NCBI GenBank assembly: GCA_024279935.1
Contig: JAJRQZ010000144.1
Coordinates: 1 to 39,198 of the forward strand
Direction: 5' to 3'
Origin: Bacteroidota bacterium
GTDB taxonomy: Bacteria; Bacteroidota; Bacteroidia; Bacteroidales; F082
Length of the DNA stretch: 39,198 nucleotides
Shown here: piece by piece, positions 36,606 through 39,198 of the stretch
How the letters are laid out: each line of letters begins with the position of its first letter
Position numbering within the stretch: position 1 is the first letter of the stretch
Notes under the pieces: generated by a model
The model's database searches: none
What the model saw: the letters and a program-made list of their open reading frames with translations, nothing else
Told to the model about the DNA's origin: nothing
Program-made: the position numbers and the translations under genes

Positions 36606-38906
36606 ATGAAGCGGTTTTTTCTTTCCTTTTTATTGATGTTTTCTTTAGCGGCTTTAAGACCCCAAAGCATAGGCGACAGTCTTCACGTTGTTCACTATAT
36701 AATTGAGATTGATGATATTAACACTACTGACAAAAGTATCTCCGGTAACAGCAGGGCATTTATAACTCCTGTTTCGGCGAGTGTTTCGGGTATTGCCCTT
36801 CAGCTTATCGACCTTAGCGTTGACTCTGTTTTTATCGATGGCAATAATACAAGTTTCACTCATGGCGAAGGAGTTATACAAATACAATTATCCCAAAACC
36901 TGGGTGTTGGCGACACGCTTGAAACGAGGGTTTATTACCACGGACAACCGTTTCACGAAGGTTGGGGAGGTTTTCATTTTTCCGGCGAATATGCTTTTAA
37001 CCTGGGTGTTGGTTTCCAGTCGATTCCGCATAACCTAGGTAAATCCTGGTTTGCCTGTATCGATGATTTTACCGACAGGGCAAGCTATGATTTATATGCA
37101 ACTGTAGAAAACGGCAAAAAGGCGATAGGTGGAGGCATGCTTGTTGACAGCCTGGATAATGGAGACGGAACAACTACCTGGCATTGGGCTTTGACACAGG
37201 ATATCCCGACTTATCTGGAATCGCTGACTACGGGGGATTATGTCTTGAACCATGATGAATATTTCGGCATTCAGGATACGATACCAATTGATATTTATTC
37301 GCGTCCGCAGGATACGGCGAAGGTTGCAGGGTCGTTTTTAAACCTAAAGCAGATTACACGAATTTTTGAAGATCATTTTGGTGCATCTCCGTTCGGCAGG
37401 ATTGGATATTCGGCCACCTCCCTGGGGGCGATGGAGCATGCAACAAACATATCATATCCGTATTCAGGCTTCAACGGAAATACTTCTTCCGAATGGTGGT
37501 ACGCCCATGAGCTTTCCCATATGTGGTTCGGCGACATGCTTACATGCTCTACGGCCGAGGACATGTGGCTTAACGAAGGTTGGGCAAGTTTCTGTCAGAT
37601 TTTTTATACGGAAGTTCTTTATGGCGAAGAAGATTTCAAACTTGGAATGCGCGACAAACTAAAGGAAGTTCTGATGAAAACCCATATTGTTGACAACGGT
37701 TATTATCCCCTTAACAACATCCCGCAACAATACACTTACGGAAGCACCGCATACGATAAAGGAAGCGTTGTCGCAAATGCCCTTCGCACATATCTGGGTG
37801 ATTCCATATTTTTTGAATCCATAAGTGCCTATCTGCAAAACTTTGCCTATCAATCGGTTTCATCTTATCAGATGCGTGATTTCTTGAGCCAGCATACAGG
37901 TATCGATATGACCGGGTTTTTTGATAATTGGGTGTTTACACCCGGGACACCTCATTATTCAATCGACTCATCATCGCTCAGCGAGGACGGAGCGAATTAT
38001 CAACTGGATATATGGCTTAAGCAAAAACATAAGGGTTACGATTTTATCGGCAACGACAATGTTGTACAAATTGGATATTTAAAAGATGATTTCACGTGTA
38101 TGCTTGATACGGTGATTTTTTCGGGATTAAACGGTCATTCAATAAAAACGCTTGAATTTCAGCCCGTTGCAGTATTAATCGATCCTGAGGAAAGAATGAT
38201 GGATGCTACTGTTGATAATTATATGAAATTTACGGAGGCTCAGGATTTCGTCTTTCCCGATACTTATTTCAAGATATTGATAGGGCAGCTGGAAGAGCCC
38301 GCTTTTATTCAGGCTACCAACGACTGGGTTGGTCCCGACAGCTTGAAAACAGAAGTGCCAGGCTTGCGCTTATCGCCAAACCGGCACTGGACGGTTGGGG
38401 GGTACTTCCCGGAAGGCATGCAAGCACAGGGCAGGTTTTATTATGATAATGGCGTTTACCTCGATTCTCCCCTGATTCAATCGGAAACGGATTCAGTAGT
38501 AATTCTTTATAGGGAAGATCCATCTCAGGATTGGCATAGTGTTTCACAAAGTCGCATGGGAATATGGTCGGTGGGATATGTTTTTGTCGATAATTTGCAA
38601 GCAGGTGAATATACGCTGGCTGTTTACGATTTAAGCGTAGGAAACAAGGAGCAAAAAAAACTTTCCGGATACAAAGTATTCCCAAACCCTGCACGCAAAG
38701 AATTGAACTTTGATTTTCCCGAGGAAGGAAATTATCTGCTCGAACTAAGCAATGCCAACGGAAACTTCATCGACAGCATAAGTTTTAAGGGAAAGAAAGA
38801 GAAGTGGCAACTTTCATCCAATTATTTAAAGCCCGGCCCCTATATTCTGTTTATCTATGAGTCGGGTAAGTTTATAACGGTTGAAAGAGTGGTGCTCATA
38901 AAATAG
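36606..38906 (+). CDS. secreted M1-family zinc aminopeptidase with T9SS type A sorting domain
   Basis: 766 residues. A signal peptide (~1-20) is followed by an M1 N-terminal beta domain. The substrate-binding motif is GAMEH at 274-278, where the classical motif is GAMEN. The zinc motif HELSH is at 301-305, with E302 as catalytic base and E324 (NEGWASF) as third ligand. The transition-state tyrosine is probably in the QYTYGSTAYDKG segment. From ~689 YKVFPNPARKELN and the C-terminus ERVVLIK form a T9SS type A sorting domain, so the enzyme is exported to the surface or medium to trim peptides. The stop is TAG (38904-38906), a clear example of TAG as terminator. Confidence 0.92.
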   Translation: MKRFFLSFLLMFSLAALRPQSIGDSLHVVHYIIEIDDINTTDKSISGNSRAFITPVSASVSGIALQLIDLSVDSVFIDGNNTSFTHGEGVIQIQLSQNLGVGDTLETRVYYHGQPFHEGWGGFHFSGEYAFNLGVGFQSIPHNLGKSWFACIDDFTDRASYDLYATVENGKKAIGGGMLVDSLDNGDGTTTWHWALTQDIPTYLESLTTGDYVLNHDEYFGIQDTIPIDIYSRPQDTAKVAGSFLNLKQITRIFEDHFGASPFGRIGYSATSLGAMEHATNISYPYSGFNGNTSSEWWYAHELSHMWFGDMLTCSTAEDMWLNEGWASFCQIFYTEVLYGEEDFKLGMRDKLKEVLMKTHIVDNGYYPLNNIPQQYTYGSTAYDKGSVVANALRTYLGDSIFFESISAYLQNFAYQSVSSYQMRDFLSQHTGIDMTGFFDNWVFTPGTPHYSIDSSSLSEDGANYQLDIWLKQKHKGYDFIGNDNVVQIGYLKDDFTCMLDTVIFSGLNGHSIKTLEFQPVAVLIDPEERMMDATVDNYMKFTEAQDFVFPDTYFKILIGQLEEPAFIQATNDWVGPDSLKTEVPGLRLSPNRHWTVGGYFPEGMQAQGRFYYDNGVYLDSPLIQSETDSVVILYREDPSQDWHSVSQSRMGIWSVGYVFVDNLQAGEYTLAVYDLSVGNKEQKKLSGYKVFPNPARKELNFDFPEEGNYLLELSNANGNFIDSISFKGKKEKWQLSSNYLKPGPYILFIYESGKFITVERVVLIK

Positions 38907-39060
38907 CCCTCTATGATCCCTGAGTATATATTGCCTTTGGGAAATGCTTTTTTTGCGGGCCGGCCACCCCGGCGAGGCTGGTCAAATAAAGAAATACAAG
39001 AAAAACATATTTGATTTTTGCATAAACAAAGCAATTGGCCGCTCTCTCGGTGAGTTTTCA

Positions 39061-39158
39061 AAAACCAACCCCCCTTTGGTAGTATAGCTGACCGATATTC
39101 CCTTTCGGGATTAAGTCGTCGGGAAGAATTCAAGTGGATGCTTAGCCGGGGGTTGGTT
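39061..39158. repeat. inverted-repeat element downstream of the M1 peptidase
   Basis: AAACCAACCCCC (39061-39072) and GGGGGTTGGTTT (39147-39158) are perfect 12-bp inverted arms. Between them CCGA...TCGG and TCCC...GGGA can nest into further stems. The surrounding 38907-39198 has no credible gene. It could be a structured RNA, a dispersed palindromic repeat or the edge of a mobile element that continues past the window end. No T-run follows, so it is not a normal terminator. Confidence 0.5.
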
Positions 39159-39198
39159 TAAATTTCATTCATGTATCAAAACCCTGTTTGGTTTCAAC

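Noticed and set aside
38855-39133. 92-residue minus-strand frame at the window end
   Set aside because: It overlaps the end of the M1 peptidase gene and the inverted-repeat region, shows no recognisable domain, and has a composition like a chance frame.
39155-39198. End of the window (…GTTTGGTTTCAAC) resembles the end of some CRISPR repeats
   Set aside because: Only one copy is visible and no spacer structure or cas gene is present, so a CRISPR array cannot be supported.

Overview
The window reads as a chromosomal segment of a Bacteroidota bacterium. The evidence is: three proteins with type IX secretion (T9SS) sorting domains (one type B, two type A), a family S46 dipeptidyl-peptidase, an ECF sigma factor followed by an inner-membrane/outer-membrane-barrel protein, and promoters of the TTTG-N19-21-TAnnTTTG type found only in this phylum. 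No rRNA, tRNA or prophage was seen. I cannot fix the order or genus.

Layout. 1-592: the tail of an ISAzo13-family transposase abuts an ECF sigma gene that has lost its 5' end. 596-5830: an envelope-protein run follows (anti-sigma-like/barrel protein, a T9SS type B protein with an internal TAG, a T9SS type A protein). 6120-8684 (minus): RNase H with a viroplasmin domain, LutB and RpiB. 8685-9250: an AT-rich divergent intergenic region. 9251-14426 (plus): NadA, a lipoprotein, a MORN/YwqK-like repeat protein, an OB-fold-like lipoprotein, a PepSY-type membrane protein, a 59-residue membrane protein and an FkbM methyltransferase. 14452-17503 (minus): thiol peroxidase, HemW and two tandem paralogs of unknown function. 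17718-20597: glycine decarboxylase GcvP. 20662-26885 (minus): an M49-like metallopeptidase lipoprotein and a MacB-type ABC exporter operon (ATPase, two permeases, adaptor). 27177-31110 (plus): sensor histidine kinase and S46 peptidase. 31270-35466 (minus): a TetR regulator with clear operators, TsaB, and an adaptor plus TolC pair. 35763-38906 (plus): a DUF2807 lipoprotein and a secreted M1 aminopeptidase. The window ends in a short inverted-repeat region.

How the genes fit together. Most of the window is housekeeping metabolism (NAD synthesis, glycine cleavage, pentose phosphate, t6A, heme chaperone, lactate oxidation) mixed with envelope and peptide-utilisation functions. S46, M1 and M49-like peptidases suggest growth on peptides. 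The two export modules, ABC-adaptor and adaptor-TolC, are separated but together could make a tripartite pump.

What stands out is sequence integrity. Three genes carry a single in-frame TAG inside otherwise intact reading frames. Three more are displaced by exactly one missing A in runs of 7-8 A. TAG is also used as a normal stop at the end of two genes. This favours sequencing or assembly error, or recent mutation, over recoding, but it can be tested. I found no convincing new defence or mobile system. The best unexplained objects are the tandem paralogs next to hemW, the AT-rich region with repeated TTATCAACA, and the duplicated TetR operator.
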